DNA of 64,000 nucleotides from Anaerolineales bacterium (GCA_020634885.1 JACKAW010000007.1:62001-126000); one strand, 5' to 3'. Counted from the stretch's first letter, positions 8,168 to 16,308 are shown. Notes: generated by a model from the sequence alone, not told the origin. A program made the numbers and translations.

Positions 8168-8195
8168 ATTATATCACTCTCCCCAAAATTGACAA
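8168..8195 (-). promoter_or_regulatory. promoter of tRNA-Val(GAC)
   Basis: Minus strand TTGTCA (8195-8190), 16-base spacer, TATAAT (8173-8168); the tRNA 5' end is 12 bases downstream. It may also drive the thrS leader by read-through. It is divergent from the sortase promoter. Confidence 0.8.
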
Positions 8196-8205
8196 TCCCC
8201 TGCGG

Positions 8206-8211
8206 TATAAT
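8206..8211 (+). promoter_or_regulatory. -10 element of the sortase gene (probable leaderless start)
   Basis: TATAAT followed by CCCCGCGTT and then the ATG at 8221. Transcription would begin about three bases before the start codon, leaving no room for a ribosome binding site. Confidence 0.6.
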
Positions 8212-8220
8212 CCCCGCGTT

Positions 8221-9129
8221 ATGGCACGCAAAAAAGCGCCCGAAGAACTCTCTGTGGAGGAACTCCGCCGCCTGCTCGTTGAAAAGCGACGCGGCGCACG
8301 CAAGGAACGGCTGGAACACTACCGCCGGACTGGACGTGTGATAGCCCTTGCGCCCGATCTGGATGTAGATTCGCCTCCAGCTTCGCCGACGATTGATACA
8401 ACAGAATCAGCCGTCCCTGCGCCTGAGCCGCTTCCCGTCTCTCCGCAAAGAAAGTTTTTGGATCGCTTCCTGCTCGGCGTGGAAGTTCTCGCCATCCTTG
8501 GTTTGGTGGTCGTAATCTTAAATGGCGTTGGGTTGCTGCAAACTCTGAACGACGAAGTGGTTTCAGCGCTCAACCCCGTCACCGCCGAGCCGACCCCGCT
8601 GGTAATGGCAGTTGTGCTTCCTTCTGGGCACACACCGCCCGATGCACAAGGCAACACCCGCCCCAACGAAGCAGAGATCCCTGCGCATTTACAGCCGATG
8701 GTGCAATCGCTCTCGAACATCCCCGTGCCAACTGCCGCACCCGACCAGGCTGTGCGTATTCAAATCCCTTCCATCAATGTGGATGCGCCCGTGGTGCAAG
8801 GTGACGGCTGGGAGCAATTGAAGAAGGGCGTTGGTCAATACATTGGCTCATCTCCGCCCGGGCGAGACGGCAACCTTGTGCTTTCAGCTCATAATGATGT
8901 GTATGGCGAGATATTCCGCTATCTTGACAGGCTCGTCCCCGGCGATCAGGTTATCGTCTACACCCAACAGCGCCAGTATATTTATATTGTAGACCGCACC
9001 GTTCTCGTTGAACCCACCGCAGTGGAGGTAATGGCATCGACCAATGCGCCGACCGTCACACTGATTTCATGTTATCCCTATCTCGTAAATGATCAGCGCA
9101 TTGTTGTCTTTGCGCGATTGCAGAATTAA
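8221..9129 (+). CDS. sortase (class D/E-like transpeptidase)
   Basis: A 302-residue membrane-anchored sortase. A basic cytosolic N-terminus (residues 1-80) is followed by one transmembrane helix (about 84-105), a proline-rich linker, and the sortase beta-barrel from about 177. Catalytic residues fit the family: His224 in LSAHNDVYGE, Cys284 in TLISCYPY, Arg293 in DQRIVV. Sortases cleave a C-terminal sorting motif and join surface proteins to an acceptor. No LPxTG-like substrate is recognisable among adjacent genes. The mRNA looks leaderless. A small membrane protein follows 16 bases downstream. Confidence 0.9.
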   Translation: MARKKAPEELSVEELRRLLVEKRRGARKERLEHYRRTGRVIALAPDLDVDSPPASPTIDTTESAVPAPEPLPVSPQRKFLDRFLLGVEVLAILGLVVVILNGVGLLQTLNDEVVSALNPVTAEPTPLVMAVVLPSGHTPPDAQGNTRPNEAEIPAHLQPMVQSLSNIPVPTAAPDQAVRIQIPSINVDAPVVQGDGWEQLKKGVGQYIGSSPPGRDGNLVLSAHNDVYGEIFRYLDRLVPGDQVIVYTQQRQYIYIVDRTVLVEPTAVEVMASTNAPTVTLISCYPYLVNDQRIVVFARLQN

Positions 9130-9145
9130 ACTAGGAGAAATAAAA

Positions 9146-9316
9146 ATGGCTAAGAAAAATAAACGCCCCACCCCAACTGTTTCGGTATCGAACCAACCAC
9201 AAAAGTATGAGTTCAACCCCGATTACAGCCTCATCAAGAAGGACCTCACCCGTATCGGCGTTCTTGCCGGGTTCTTCATTGCAATTCTGGTGGCGCTCTC
9301 ATTCGTCTTGAAATAA
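9146..9316 (+). CDS. small single-pass membrane protein
   Basis: A 56-residue protein: a basic N-terminus (MAKKNKRPTPTVSV), a linker, and one transmembrane helix at about residues 36-54, ending in K. AGGAG lies eight bases before the ATG. Cotranscribed with the sortase and followed by a strong terminator, so it may work with it, though no sorting signal is present. Function unknown. Confidence 0.75.
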   Translation: MAKKNKRPTPTVSVSNQPQKYEFNPDYSLIKKDLTRIGVLAGFFIAILVALSFVLK

Positions 9317-9329
9317 AGAGACAGCAAAC

Positions 9330-9375
9330 AACAAAAAAGAGGAAGGGCTGCAAATAGCCTTTCCTCTTTTTTGTT
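9330..9375. terminator. bidirectional terminator
   Basis: A long stem (AACAAAAAAGAGGAAGGGCT paired with AGCCTTTCCTCTTTTTTGTT, one G-U) with a six-base loop, closing the sortase unit. Confidence 0.9.
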
Positions 9376-9398
9376 GACGTATAATCACATAACCTGTT

Positions 9399-9429
9399 CT
9401 TCTTCGTGAAACTTCGTGCTCTTCGTGGA
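9399..9429. repeat. short dispersed TTCGTG repeat
   Basis: Three spaced copies of CTTCGTG (CTTCTTCGTGAAACTTCGTG then CTCTTCGTGG) just before the methyltransferase start. This type is common in bacterial intergenic DNA; no function seen. A TATAAT element lies at 9380-9385. Confidence 0.4.
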
Positions 9430-9434
9430 TAAAA

Positions 9435-10679
9435 ATGACCCAACACCAAATCACCCTTGAAAAACTCACCTACGGCGGCGAAGCGATGGGACGCTTACAA
9501 GACGGTCGTGCCGTCTTTGTTCCCTTCGGCTTACCCGGCGAAACCGTCCGCATTCAACTGACACAAGAAAAACAAAACTTCGCGCGCGGCGAAATCCTCG
9601 AAATTCTCAACCCTTCCCCAGACCGCATTGAGCCAAAATGCAAACACTTCACCCAATGCGGCGGATGTCACTACCAAAATCTGCCCTACGAAAAACAACT
9701 AACAGCCAAAGCGGACATTCTACGTGACCAACTTCAGCGCATCGGCAAAATTGAAAATCCGCCTGTTCAAGCTACAATCGCGTCACCGAATCAATGGAAC
9801 TATCGCAACCACGTTCAATTCCATCTCACCGACGATGGCAAGATTGGCTTTATCAACTCGCAGGGACGTAAAACACTTCCCATCGAAGAATGCCACCTCC
9901 CCGAAGCAACCATCAACGCTTTCCGCAACGACCTGCAATTCGAATCGCGCATGAACCTCGAGCGCGTATCCCTCCGCTCCGGCGCAGACGATGACCTCAT
10001 GCTCATCCTCGAATCCGAAACCGAAGAGACCCCCGAACTCGAAATCGAAGCCGACATCTCCATCGTCCATATTTACGAAGACCACCCCGTCGTCATCGCC
10101 GGAAGCAACGCACTCACCATCCAAGTCCTCGGGGTAGACTTCCACGTCTCCGCGCCATCCTTCTTCCAGGTCAACACCCCCATGGCAGAAAAAATGGTGC
10201 AACACCTAATTGCAAATCTCCAATTACCAAGTACCAACAACCAATCTACCACTCTACTAGATATATATTGCGGCGTCGGCTTATTCAGCAAATTCTTCGC
10301 CGACAAATACGCCAAAGTCATCGGCATCGAATCCGCCCCCTCCTCCTGTGAAGACTTCGCCATCAACCTCGACGAATTCGACAACGTCGAACTCTACGAA
10401 GGCTCCGCCGAAGAAATTCTCCCCGCACTCGCGCCACAACTGACGCAACCCACGCACATGATCATTGACCCACCCCGTGCTGGCATCGATAAATTCGCCC
10501 TCGATGCGATTCTGCAAATCAATCCGCAAGTCATTGTCTACGTCTCCTGCGATCCTTCCACCCTCGCGCGTGACGCGGCGCGCTTAATCAAAGGCGGCTA
10601 CACCCTGCAACACGCCACGCCCTTCGACCTCTTTCCGCAGACCTATCACATCGAGTCCATTTCCATCTTCACGCGCTGA
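9435..10679 (+). CDS. rlmD: 23S rRNA (uracil-5-)-methyltransferase, RlmD/RumA family
   Basis: A 414-residue SAM-dependent RNA m5U methyltransferase. An N-terminal TRAM domain (residues 1-60) is followed by the iron-sulfur cysteines CKHFTQCGGC (about 70-79), a central RNA-binding domain, and the Rossmann methyltransferase. Motifs are LLDIYCGVGLFSKFF, DPPRAGID and the nucleophile segment YVSCDPSTLARD. Residues 258-275 are encoded by low-complexity repeats (AATTGCAAATCTCCAATTAC and similar) and are probably a loop. The stop is one base before the pxpB start, so the two are cotranscribed. The exact target uridine is not determined. Confidence 0.92.
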   Translation: MTQHQITLEKLTYGGEAMGRLQDGRAVFVPFGLPGETVRIQLTQEKQNFARGEILEILNPSPDRIEPKCKHFTQCGGCHYQNLPYEKQLTAKADILRDQLQRIGKIENPPVQATIASPNQWNYRNHVQFHLTDDGKIGFINSQGRKTLPIEECHLPEATINAFRNDLQFESRMNLERVSLRSGADDDLMLILESETEETPELEIEADISIVHIYEDHPVVIAGSNALTIQVLGVDFHVSAPSFFQVNTPMAEKMVQHLIANLQLPSTNNQSTTLLDIYCGVGLFSKFFADKYAKVIGIESAPSSCEDFAINLDEFDNVELYEGSAEEILPALAPQLTQPTHMIIDPPRAGIDKFALDAILQINPQVIVYVSCDPSTLARDAARLIKGGYTLQHATPFDLFPQTYHIESISIFTR

Positions 10680-10680
10680 C

Positions 10681-11313
10681 ATGCTCAAGCCGCTCGGCGA
10701 CTCATCCATCCTCATCCAACTCGGCGACGCCATCGACCCCGCACTCAATCAACGCGTCCACGCCCTCGATGCGATTCTGCAAACCAGCCCTGCCGTCACC
10801 GAGACCGTCCCTGCCTACTGCACTATCCTCGTCCACTACAACCCGCTCGTCACAACCTACAACCAGATCAAAAACATCATTGAGGAAAAAATCTCCCTTC
10901 TGGATGATGCGACTCACAGACCTTCCCGTCGCTTGGAGATTCCTGTCCTCTACGGCAGCGCCTCCGGTCTGGACTTTGAAGCGGTTGCAACAACCCTAAC
11001 CTTATCTCCCTCCGAACTGATTCGCCTGCACAGCGAGCGCGAGTACACCGTCTACATGATGGGATTCACCCCCGGCTTCCCCTACCTCGGCATCCTCAAC
11101 GAAAAACTGACCCTACCCCGCATGTCCACCCCACGCACTCGTGTACCCGCCGGTTCTGTCGCCATCGCCGGTTCCCAAACCGGAATCTACCCCGTAGATT
11201 CTCCCGGCGGTTGGCATATCCTCGGTCACACGCCGCTCAAACTCTTCGACCCAACCAGTGACAACCCCTTTTTATTTTCCCCCGGCGACACCGTAAAATT
11301 CATCCCCACCTAA
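10681..11313 (+). CDS. pxpB: 5-oxoprolinase subunit PxpB (KipI family)
   Basis: A 210-residue protein of the KipI/PxpB family, part of the ATP-dependent PxpABC 5-oxoprolinase that recycles pyroglutamate to glutamate. It opens MLKPLGDSSILIQLGDAIDP and contains the family signature YMMGFTPGFPYLG (about residues 122-134) and PAGSVAIAGSQTGIYP, which forms the cyclophilin-like barrel. It follows the rRNA methyltransferase by one base and precedes pxpC, with which it forms the functional pair. Confidence 0.92.
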   Translation: MLKPLGDSSILIQLGDAIDPALNQRVHALDAILQTSPAVTETVPAYCTILVHYNPLVTTYNQIKNIIEEKISLLDDATHRPSRRLEIPVLYGSASGLDFEAVATTLTLSPSELIRLHSEREYTVYMMGFTPGFPYLGILNEKLTLPRMSTPRTRVPAGSVAIAGSQTGIYPVDSPGGWHILGHTPLKLFDPTSDNPFLFSPGDTVKFIPT

Positions 11314-11340
11314 CCACTTCCCACTTTCTACTCACCACTC

Positions 11341-12252
11341 ATGCTTGAAATCACCGAACTCACCGGCATCGCCACCATCCAAGACTCCGGCAGACGCGGA
11401 TTCAACAAATTTGGCGTGCCTACCTCCGGCGCCATGGACTGGTATGCCTACCAAGCCGCGAACTCTTTGCTCAACAACCCAACCAACTCCGCCGTCATCG
11501 AACTCGGTTTAGGTGAACTGACTTTTCGCGCTTTACGCAATACGGTAATCTCCGTCACTGGCGCAGGTTACGAAGTGGAAAACTACATCTGGACATTTCC
11601 ACTCTGGACGAGCTTTTACGTCCGCGCCGGGTGGACGGTGCGTTTGAAGAAAACGAGTGGCGGCAACTGGGCATACATCGCCATCGCAGGCGGATTCGAT
11701 TCGCCCGTCATCATGAATTCCCGTTCAACCTACCTACGCGGTGGAATTGGCTCCGCGCTCAAAGCCGGAGATGTTCTGCAATCCTTTCCTCCCACCGCTG
11801 ACTTGCTCAAACTCGCCGCCCGCGACCATGTGCCGCTAATACCCTACAGCCAAACCCCAACCATCGATGTCATCCCCGCCCCCCAAGCGGATTGGTTCAC
11901 ACCGGAAGGTATCCGCACATTTTACGAAAGCGAATACACCCTCAGTCCCTCATTCGACCGCATGGGCTATCGTTTGCAAGGTTCACCCATCGAGAAAGCC
12001 ATCACCAAAGAACTTATCTCCGAAGGCATGACCATGGGCAGCATCCAAATCCCAGCCGATGGTCAGCCCATCGTCATGATGGCGGATGCACCCACCACAG
12101 GCGGCTACCCCAAAATAGCGAATGTGACTCGTGCAAGTTTGCCATTGCTTGCACAATGCGAAGCGGGTGTGAGCAAAATCCGTTTTAGAGAAACAACCGT
12201 GGAATTAGCTCAGGAAAAATATCGTACGATATGTCATCCCTTCGGGATTTAG
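11341..12252 (+). CDS. pxpC: 5-oxoprolinase subunit PxpC (KipA family)
   Basis: A 303-residue KipA/PxpC homolog, the partner of PxpB. Family motifs include TIQDSGRRGFNKFGVPTSGA near the N-terminus, AYIAIAGGFDSPVIMNSRST in the middle, and SEGMTMGSIQIPADGQPIVM before a C-terminal GGYPKIANV. The last codons, C-H-P-F-G-I-stop, are encoded by a copy of a dispersed TGTCATCCCTTCGGGATT repeat, so the C-terminal end has been overprinted by a repeat. The gap to pxpB (27 bases) is a pyrimidine-rich low-complexity stretch. Confidence 0.92.
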   Translation: MLEITELTGIATIQDSGRRGFNKFGVPTSGAMDWYAYQAANSLLNNPTNSAVIELGLGELTFRALRNTVISVTGAGYEVENYIWTFPLWTSFYVRAGWTVRLKKTSGGNWAYIAIAGGFDSPVIMNSRSTYLRGGIGSALKAGDVLQSFPPTADLLKLAARDHVPLIPYSQTPTIDVIPAPQADWFTPEGIRTFYESEYTLSPSFDRMGYRLQGSPIEKAITKELISEGMTMGSIQIPADGQPIVMMADAPTTGGYPKIANVTRASLPLLAQCEAGVSKIRFRETTVELAQEKYRTICHPFGI

Positions 12253-12390
12253 GTCTGGGGATGGCAAAATCTATAATAAGTTCACCCCTTCGGGGTTATC
12301 GAAGACATATCCGAATATTGAAATAATCAATCCCGAAGGGATGACAAGATTATAGAAATAGGCAAACAAAGAAACCAACCCCGAAGGGGT
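12232..12390. repeat. interleaved inverted repeats (REP-like, CCCTTCGGG family)
   Basis: Copy A (TGTCATCCCTTCGGGATT, 12232-12249) recurs as its exact reverse complement at 12329-12346. Copy B (ACCCCTTCGGGGTT, 12284-12297) recurs as its reverse complement at 12377-12390. The order A-B-A'-B' is interleaved, so the two long hairpins are mutually exclusive. Each copy also folds alone around a TTCG tetraloop. This fills most of the pxpC-pxpA gap. Confidence 0.75.
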
Positions 12391-12483
12391 GGAATAGCCG
12401 TAATGCTTAACAAGAGATGCACAGACGTTAGGTGAACTACCATCGTCCATCGTCTATGGTCTATCATCCAAAAAGGAGTTTCC

Positions 12484-13185
12484 ATGCACATCGACCTAAA
12501 CTGCGACCTCGGCGAAGGGAGTGGCAATGACGAAGCCATCATGCCGTATATCACATCCGCCAACATCGCCTGTGGATTCCATGCGGGGGATGAACACACC
12601 ATGCGCGAGACTCTGCGGCTGGCAAAACGCTTCGGCGTGAATGCAGGCGCACACCCAAGTTGGAATGACCGTGAGAATTTTGGTCGCAAAGAAATGAACG
12701 TTTCTCCCGCAGAAGCAGAAAAAATCGTTTTAGAACAAATTCAAATTCTGGCGACGATTGCGAAAGAAGAAGGTTTGACGTTGACGCACGTCAAACCGCA
12801 TGGGGCGTTGTATAACCAGTCTGCGAAGGATGTGGAATTGGCAAGCGCGATTGCGCGGGCAGTAAAAGCCCACAGTGTAGATTTAATTTTGGTTGGGCTG
12901 GCAGGCTCAAGGTCGATTGAGGCGGGGCGGGAGATGGGAGTCAGAGTCGCGGCGGAGGGATTCCCCGATAGAGGCTACAACGCTGATGGGTCGTTGATGT
13001 CCCGCCTTCTTCCGGGGGCACTTATTGAATCGCCAGAAGAAGTGGCGAGACATGCCGTGGAGTTGGTGAAGACGGGGAAAATGGACACGCTGTGCCTGCA
13101 TGGCGACCACCCAAACGCAGCCGAGAACGCGAAGATGTTGAGAGATGTTTTAGAGAAAAATGAGATGGAAGTTCGAAGGTTTTAA
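12484..13185 (+). CDS. pxpA: 5-oxoprolinase subunit PxpA (LamB/YcsF family)
   Basis: A 233-residue LamB/YcsF family protein, the ATP-using 5-oxoproline-opening subunit. It begins MHIDLNCDLGEGSGNDEAIM and contains ANIACGFHAGDEHTM, GAHPSWNDRENFGRK, HVKPHGALYNQ and the C-terminal CLHGDHPNA, all standard for the family. AAGGAG precedes the ATG. It completes PxpABC, although a 231-base repeat-filled gap separates it from pxpC. It ends four bases beyond the convergent stop of the zinc-ribbon gene on the other strand. Confidence 0.93.
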   Translation: MHIDLNCDLGEGSGNDEAIMPYITSANIACGFHAGDEHTMRETLRLAKRFGVNAGAHPSWNDRENFGRKEMNVSPAEAEKIVLEQIQILATIAKEEGLTLTHVKPHGALYNQSAKDVELASAIARAVKAHSVDLILVGLAGSRSIEAGREMGVRVAAEGFPDRGYNADGSLMSRLLPGALIESPEEVARHAVELVKTGKMDTLCLHGDHPNAAENAKMLRDVLEKNEMEVRRF

Positions 13186-14507
13186 TCGTTCAACAGGTCT
13201 GCCAGAAAACCAAACAAACCACCGGGTTCATCATCATCTTCGGGCAGGTCGCTGGCAACCACACCACTTTGACCGTTGATGAGTACAAGGTGATTGCGCC
13301 CGTCAAAAGGAAGTTCGGTCATCCACACTGGAAGTAATGCGAGTTTGAAAGACTCGACCATCATGCCCGCAGAGGAAGCGCGGATAAGGTTGATGTTATT
13401 CAACAGGCTTGGCATTTGTTTTTTAATTTTTTGAAAAGATTGACTGCGCGCATCAAGTGAAGCATCTGCCATGGGAATGTCGTAGACCTCGGCGATCCAA
13501 TTGGCGAGATAGCGCCGGTCATATTCTTTGAGCGCAGAAAGATCATAGGCGGGAAGCAGCTTCATAAACACAGCAGACATTTTTCGTGATGCAGGCAGCG
13601 CAAGGTCATTGACCATGATTGGGTATTGATCGTTGATACGAGTCACTTTGCGTTCGCGGCGATTATTGAAAGGCGATTCATCTTCATATTCGACCATCTC
13701 GCCGGTGTAGTCAATGAAACCGCCGATATCGAAGGTCCACATGGGCAGGTAAATGCCGCGTGGAAGGTCTACCTGTTTTTCGGGTTTGATGTTGTTGCCT
13801 TCCACCCAGTCGATGAGCAAGCGTACCGCGCGTTTTTGGTCGAAGGCGTGCGGCAGGATGGAGTTTGGTTCGATCAGGTCTTTGGTGCCTTCAAATTTCA
13901 CAACGTGCGGCGAGTCACAGTACGCACACGCGGCAGAGATTTGGCTGGGCGGCAGAATAAATTCTGCGCCGCATCCATCACAGTGAAAGACCTGTTCCTG
14001 CAGGGGTTTACCGTGCCCCTTCATCGTCGCCATTGCCACAATGAAATCTTTTTCGTTCTCTGTTCCGCTGCCGCCACCCAAGGCAGAATGGCGTGAACAG
14101 AAATCACAAACGAGCGAAGACCCATCGGGTGAAAACGACATCCGTCCGCCGCACTTGGGGCACATAAAACGGTCTGCCTGCGCTTCACGCAACCCATCTG
14201 GCGCGACGGGTAATTTGTTCGGGTCGATCACATCTTCCGCTTTTAATTTGCCATCGAGGATCGCAAGCGACCTTCGCGCACGAGTGTGATGCAAGTCATG
14301 TGAAAGGCAGTTTTCCAATGCCTTGCGTTTTTCAACGGCGTCGTCCACAACTTCGCTCATCCAAAACCATGCTTCAGCCAGCATCTCATGCGAGCCAGCC
14401 ATGTAAATGGCACGGTCTAAATATTGGCGCGCCGAATTTTTATTGCCCGTCTTTGCATCAATAATGCCCGAGCGTAAAAGTTCTTTTGCGTAATCTGCCG
14501 AACTCAT
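13182..14507 (-). CDS. TPR-like, double zinc-ribbon protein of unknown function
   Basis: A 441-residue soluble protein. Residues 1-90 look like a TPR-type helical repeat (AKELLRSGIIDAKTGNKNSA). Two zinc ribbons follow: CPKCGGRMSFSP...CDFC (about 116-140) and CDGCGAEF...CAYC (about 175-200). The C-terminal half is an uncharacterised domain with YLPMWTFDIGG. Such proteins are sometimes misnamed primosomal or TFIIB-like; no helicase or DNA-binding motif is seen. Its ATG overlaps the folP stop (ATGA), so it is translationally coupled to folP. The acidic C-terminus (DLPEDDDEPGG) is exposed. Confidence 0.75.
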   Translation of the reverse strand: MSSADYAKELLRSGIIDAKTGNKNSARQYLDRAIYMAGSHEMLAEAWFWMSEVVDDAVEKRKALENCLSHDLHHTRARRSLAILDGKLKAEDVIDPNKLPVAPDGLREAQADRFMCPKCGGRMSFSPDGSSLVCDFCSRHSALGGGSGTENEKDFIVAMATMKGHGKPLQEQVFHCDGCGAEFILPPSQISAACAYCDSPHVVKFEGTKDLIEPNSILPHAFDQKRAVRLLIDWVEGNNIKPEKQVDLPRGIYLPMWTFDIGGFIDYTGEMVEYEDESPFNNRRERKVTRINDQYPIMVNDLALPASRKMSAVFMKLLPAYDLSALKEYDRRYLANWIAEVYDIPMADASLDARSQSFQKIKKQMPSLLNNINLIRASSAGMMVESFKLALLPVWMTELPFDGRNHLVLINGQSGVVASDLPEDDDEPGGLFGFLADLLND

Positions 14508-15388
14508 GGCGTCCTCACAATGGCATCAGTCATCTTTGCCACACGCGCCATCTCTTTTACATCATGCACACGGATGATGTCCGCGCCGCGTGTAATGCCC
14601 ACCGCCACAGTGGCGGCAGTCCCTTCCACGCGTTGCTCAGGCGGCAAGTCGAGAGTGAAGCCGATAAATGATTTTCGAGAAGTGCCCAACAGGATGGGAT
14701 ACCCCAGCGAGCGGATCTCATCGAGGCGGTTAATCAACTCAAGATTATGCTCCCGCTTCTTTCCAAAGCCGATGCCTGGATCGAGCAAAATGAGCTTTTC
14801 CTCCACCCCAGCCTTAACTGCAATATCCACACTGGCAAGCAATTCCCGTTTTACATCTTCGAGCAGATCATCATATTCCGCGCCGATGTACGTGCCGCCA
14901 AGTTTCTCTCTCACTTCCACATTGGCGGGGTTACTGCGGTTGTGCATAAGAATCACCGGCACTTTATATTTCGCTGCCACGGGCGCAAGTTCAGAGTCTG
15001 CGCGAAAGCCCCACACATCGTTGATGATGTTCGCGCCTGCCTGAATCGCCGCATCCGCGACTTTGGCTTTATAGGTATCAATTGAAATAAGAACCTGGGG
15101 GAAATTCTTTCGCAGCGCCGCAATGACCGGAATGACGCGTTCGATCTCATCCTCGGCATTGACCGGCTCCGAGCCCGGGCGCGTGGATTCGCCGCCCACG
15201 TCCAAAATATCTGCGCCGTACAAGATGAACTCGCGAGCCTGTTCCACCGCCTGTGTGATCACATCCCCTTTGGCGATGATGCCGTCACCAGAAAACGAAT
15301 CGGGAGTCACATTCAGAATTCCCATCACATACGTGCGGGAACCCCAATCAAATATAAAATTCCCGATCTGCAAAGTTGTTGATTTCAT
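14504..15388 (-). CDS. folP: dihydropteroate synthase
   Basis: A 294-residue TIM-barrel enzyme joining p-aminobenzoate to dihydropterin pyrophosphate in folate synthesis. Signatures: MGILNVTPDSFSGDG (about residues 22-36), DVGGESTRPGSEPV, IDTYK, LLDPGIGFGKKREHN and GTSRKSFIG. Length is normal for the family. The next gene overlaps by four bases. A terminator separates it from the upstream SpoIIAA-like gene, so it probably has its own promoter. No other folate genes are adjacent. Confidence 0.96.
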   Translation of the reverse strand: MKSTTLQIGNFIFDWGSRTYVMGILNVTPDSFSGDGIIAKGDVITQAVEQAREFILYGADILDVGGESTRPGSEPVNAEDEIERVIPVIAALRKNFPQVLISIDTYKAKVADAAIQAGANIINDVWGFRADSELAPVAAKYKVPVILMHNRSNPANVEVREKLGGTYIGAEYDDLLEDVKRELLASVDIAVKAGVEEKLILLDPGIGFGKKREHNLELINRLDEIRSLGYPILLGTSRKSFIGFTLDLPPEQRVEGTAATVAVGITRGADIIRVHDVKEMARVAKMTDAIVRTP

Positions 15389-15394
15389 CGGTTA

Positions 15395-15431
15395 TAAAAA
15401 TGCTCTCGCAGGAGATCCCCCCTGCGAGAGC
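15395..15431 (-). terminator. rho-independent terminator
   Basis: On the minus strand GCTCTCGCAGG pairs with CCTGCGAGAGC (15431-15421 with 15412-15402), followed by ATTTTTAT. It ends the SpoIIAA-like gene. Confidence 0.85.
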
Positions 15432-15442
15432 GCTGGTGCAAA

Positions 15443-15865
15443 CTACGCAATCTGATCAAGCGGACGAGCCAGCCAGGCTTCGGCTTCGTTGATATCGGTG
15501 AAGAGTTTTATTGCCGCAGCGTATTCAGTATCTGCCAATGCCGCCACTTTGCGAATGGCATCTGCAACGGCTGCGCTTGCCACCACCACCGCCGCGCGGA
15601 TGTAGCGGGCAGAGGGGTCGCTGTTCGCTTCAACTGCCATGCGAATGACCTTTTCGGGAATATCAGCGACAGAGCGAAGGTCGTACAGGTTGCGGGTGCG
15701 GCGGTCTGCCTCCAGAAGATGATCGAAGGCAAATTTGCGCCAATGTTCCATGGTTGCATCGGAAAGGTCGGTGAAGGTCAGGGTCATGCCGCCATCGCCT
15801 CGGCGAACGACAGAATAGCCAATGCCGGGTTCAGGTGTCCAGTTAAGCGGTTTGGGTTCGTTCAT
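15443..15865 (-). CDS. SpoIIAA-like (STAS/SEC14-type) domain protein
   Basis: A 140-residue soluble protein resembling the SpoIIAA-like family (PF11964): alternating strands and helices with RNLYDLRSVADIPEKVI in the middle and a C-terminal KLFTDINEAEAWLARP helix typical of this group. It lacks the phosphorylatable SSAGL motif of canonical anti-anti-sigma factors. GGAG precedes the ATG, and a TTGCCC/TATAAT promoter lies upstream. Monocistronic. Role unknown. Confidence 0.65.
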   Translation of the reverse strand: MNEPKPLNWTPEPGIGYSVVRRGDGGMTLTFTDLSDATMEHWRKFAFDHLLEADRRTRNLYDLRSVADIPEKVIRMAVEANSDPSARYIRAAVVVASAAVADAIRKVAALADTEYAAAIKLFTDINEAEAWLARPLDQIA

Positions 15866-15907
15866 TGTGTATCTCCTATTTAGCCCATAGAGTTGTCTGA
15901 TAAATCC

Positions 15908-15935
15908 ATTATACCCACATCCCCAACAAGGGCAA
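15908..15935 (-). promoter_or_regulatory. promoter of the SpoIIAA-like gene
   Basis: Minus strand TTGCCC (15935-15930), 16-base spacer, TATAAT (15913-15908), 43 bases before the ATG. Confidence 0.65.
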
Positions 15936-15965
15936 AAACATTCCGCTTTTTTTGAAATGACGTGC

Positions 15966-15971
15966 TATAAT
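15966..15971 (+). promoter_or_regulatory. -10 element of tRNA-Val(UAC)
   Basis: TGCTATAAT (extended -10) followed by GCCCGTC, 10 bases before the tRNA 5' end. Confidence 0.7.
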
Positions 15972-15981
15972 GCCCGTCTCC

Positions 15982-16055
15982 GGGTGCTTAGCTCAGTTGG
16001 TTAGAGCACTTCTTTTACACAGAAGGGGTCGGGGGTTCGAGTCCCTCAGCGCCCA
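15982..16055 (+). tRNA. tRNA-Val(UAC)
   Basis: A 74-nt cloverleaf: acceptor GGGTGCT with AGCGCCC, D arm GCTCAGTTGGTTAGAGC, anticodon stem CTTCT/AGAAG around TTTACAC (anticodon UAC), and a T arm with GGGGGTTCGAGTCCC. Discriminator A; CCA is not encoded. A hairpin terminator (AAAAGCCCTGCATGATGC and on) follows. Its 3' third is repeated three more times downstream. Confidence 0.96.
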
Positions 16056-16058
16056 CAA

Positions 16059-16084
16059 AAGCCCTGCATGATGCGGGGCTTTTC
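16059..16084 (+). terminator. terminator of tRNA-Val(UAC)
   Basis: AAAAGCCCTGCATGATGCGG followed by GGCTTTTC: a GC-rich stem closed by A and T tracts immediately after the tRNA. Confidence 0.75.
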
Positions 16085-16095
16085 ATTTCCCTATG

Positions 16096-16308
16096 TCGGG
16101 GGGTCCCCTTACAGGGACAGGCGTGTCCCTCAGCGCCCACCAAAAGCCTTGCTAACACAGGGCTTTTTTCTTTTACAGGTCGGGGGTTCCCCTTACAGGG
16201 ACAGGCGAGTCCCTCAGCGCCCACCAAAAGCCTTGCTAACGCAGGGCTTTTTTCTTTCACGGGTCGGGGGTTCCCCTTACAGGGACAGGCGAGTCCCTCA
16301 GCGCCAAA
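16096..16308 (+). repeat. 84-bp tandem array of tRNA-Val 3'-end plus terminator copies
   Basis: Three units begin at 16096, 16180 and 16264. Each has the tRNA T arm and acceptor 3' strand (TCGGGGG...GTCCCTCAGCGCC), but the T loop is enlarged by about 18 bases (CCCTTACAGGGACAGG). The first two are followed by a terminator-like hairpin (AAAAGCCTTGCTAACACAGG then GCTTTTTT). The third is truncated after AGCGCC. Units 2 and 3 are nearly identical. The array ends inside the 3' end of the convergent GT-C gene, whose stop lies in unit 3. Confidence 0.85.

Noticed and set aside
8189..8194. TTGACA as -35 box for the sortase
   Set aside because: Only 11 bases separate it from TATAAT at 8206; on the minus strand the same bases give TTGTCA at correct spacing for the tRNA-Val promoter.
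16096..16308. CRISPR-like array
   Set aside because: Units are 84 bp and contiguous, without unique spacers, and derive from the adjacent tRNA; no cas genes.
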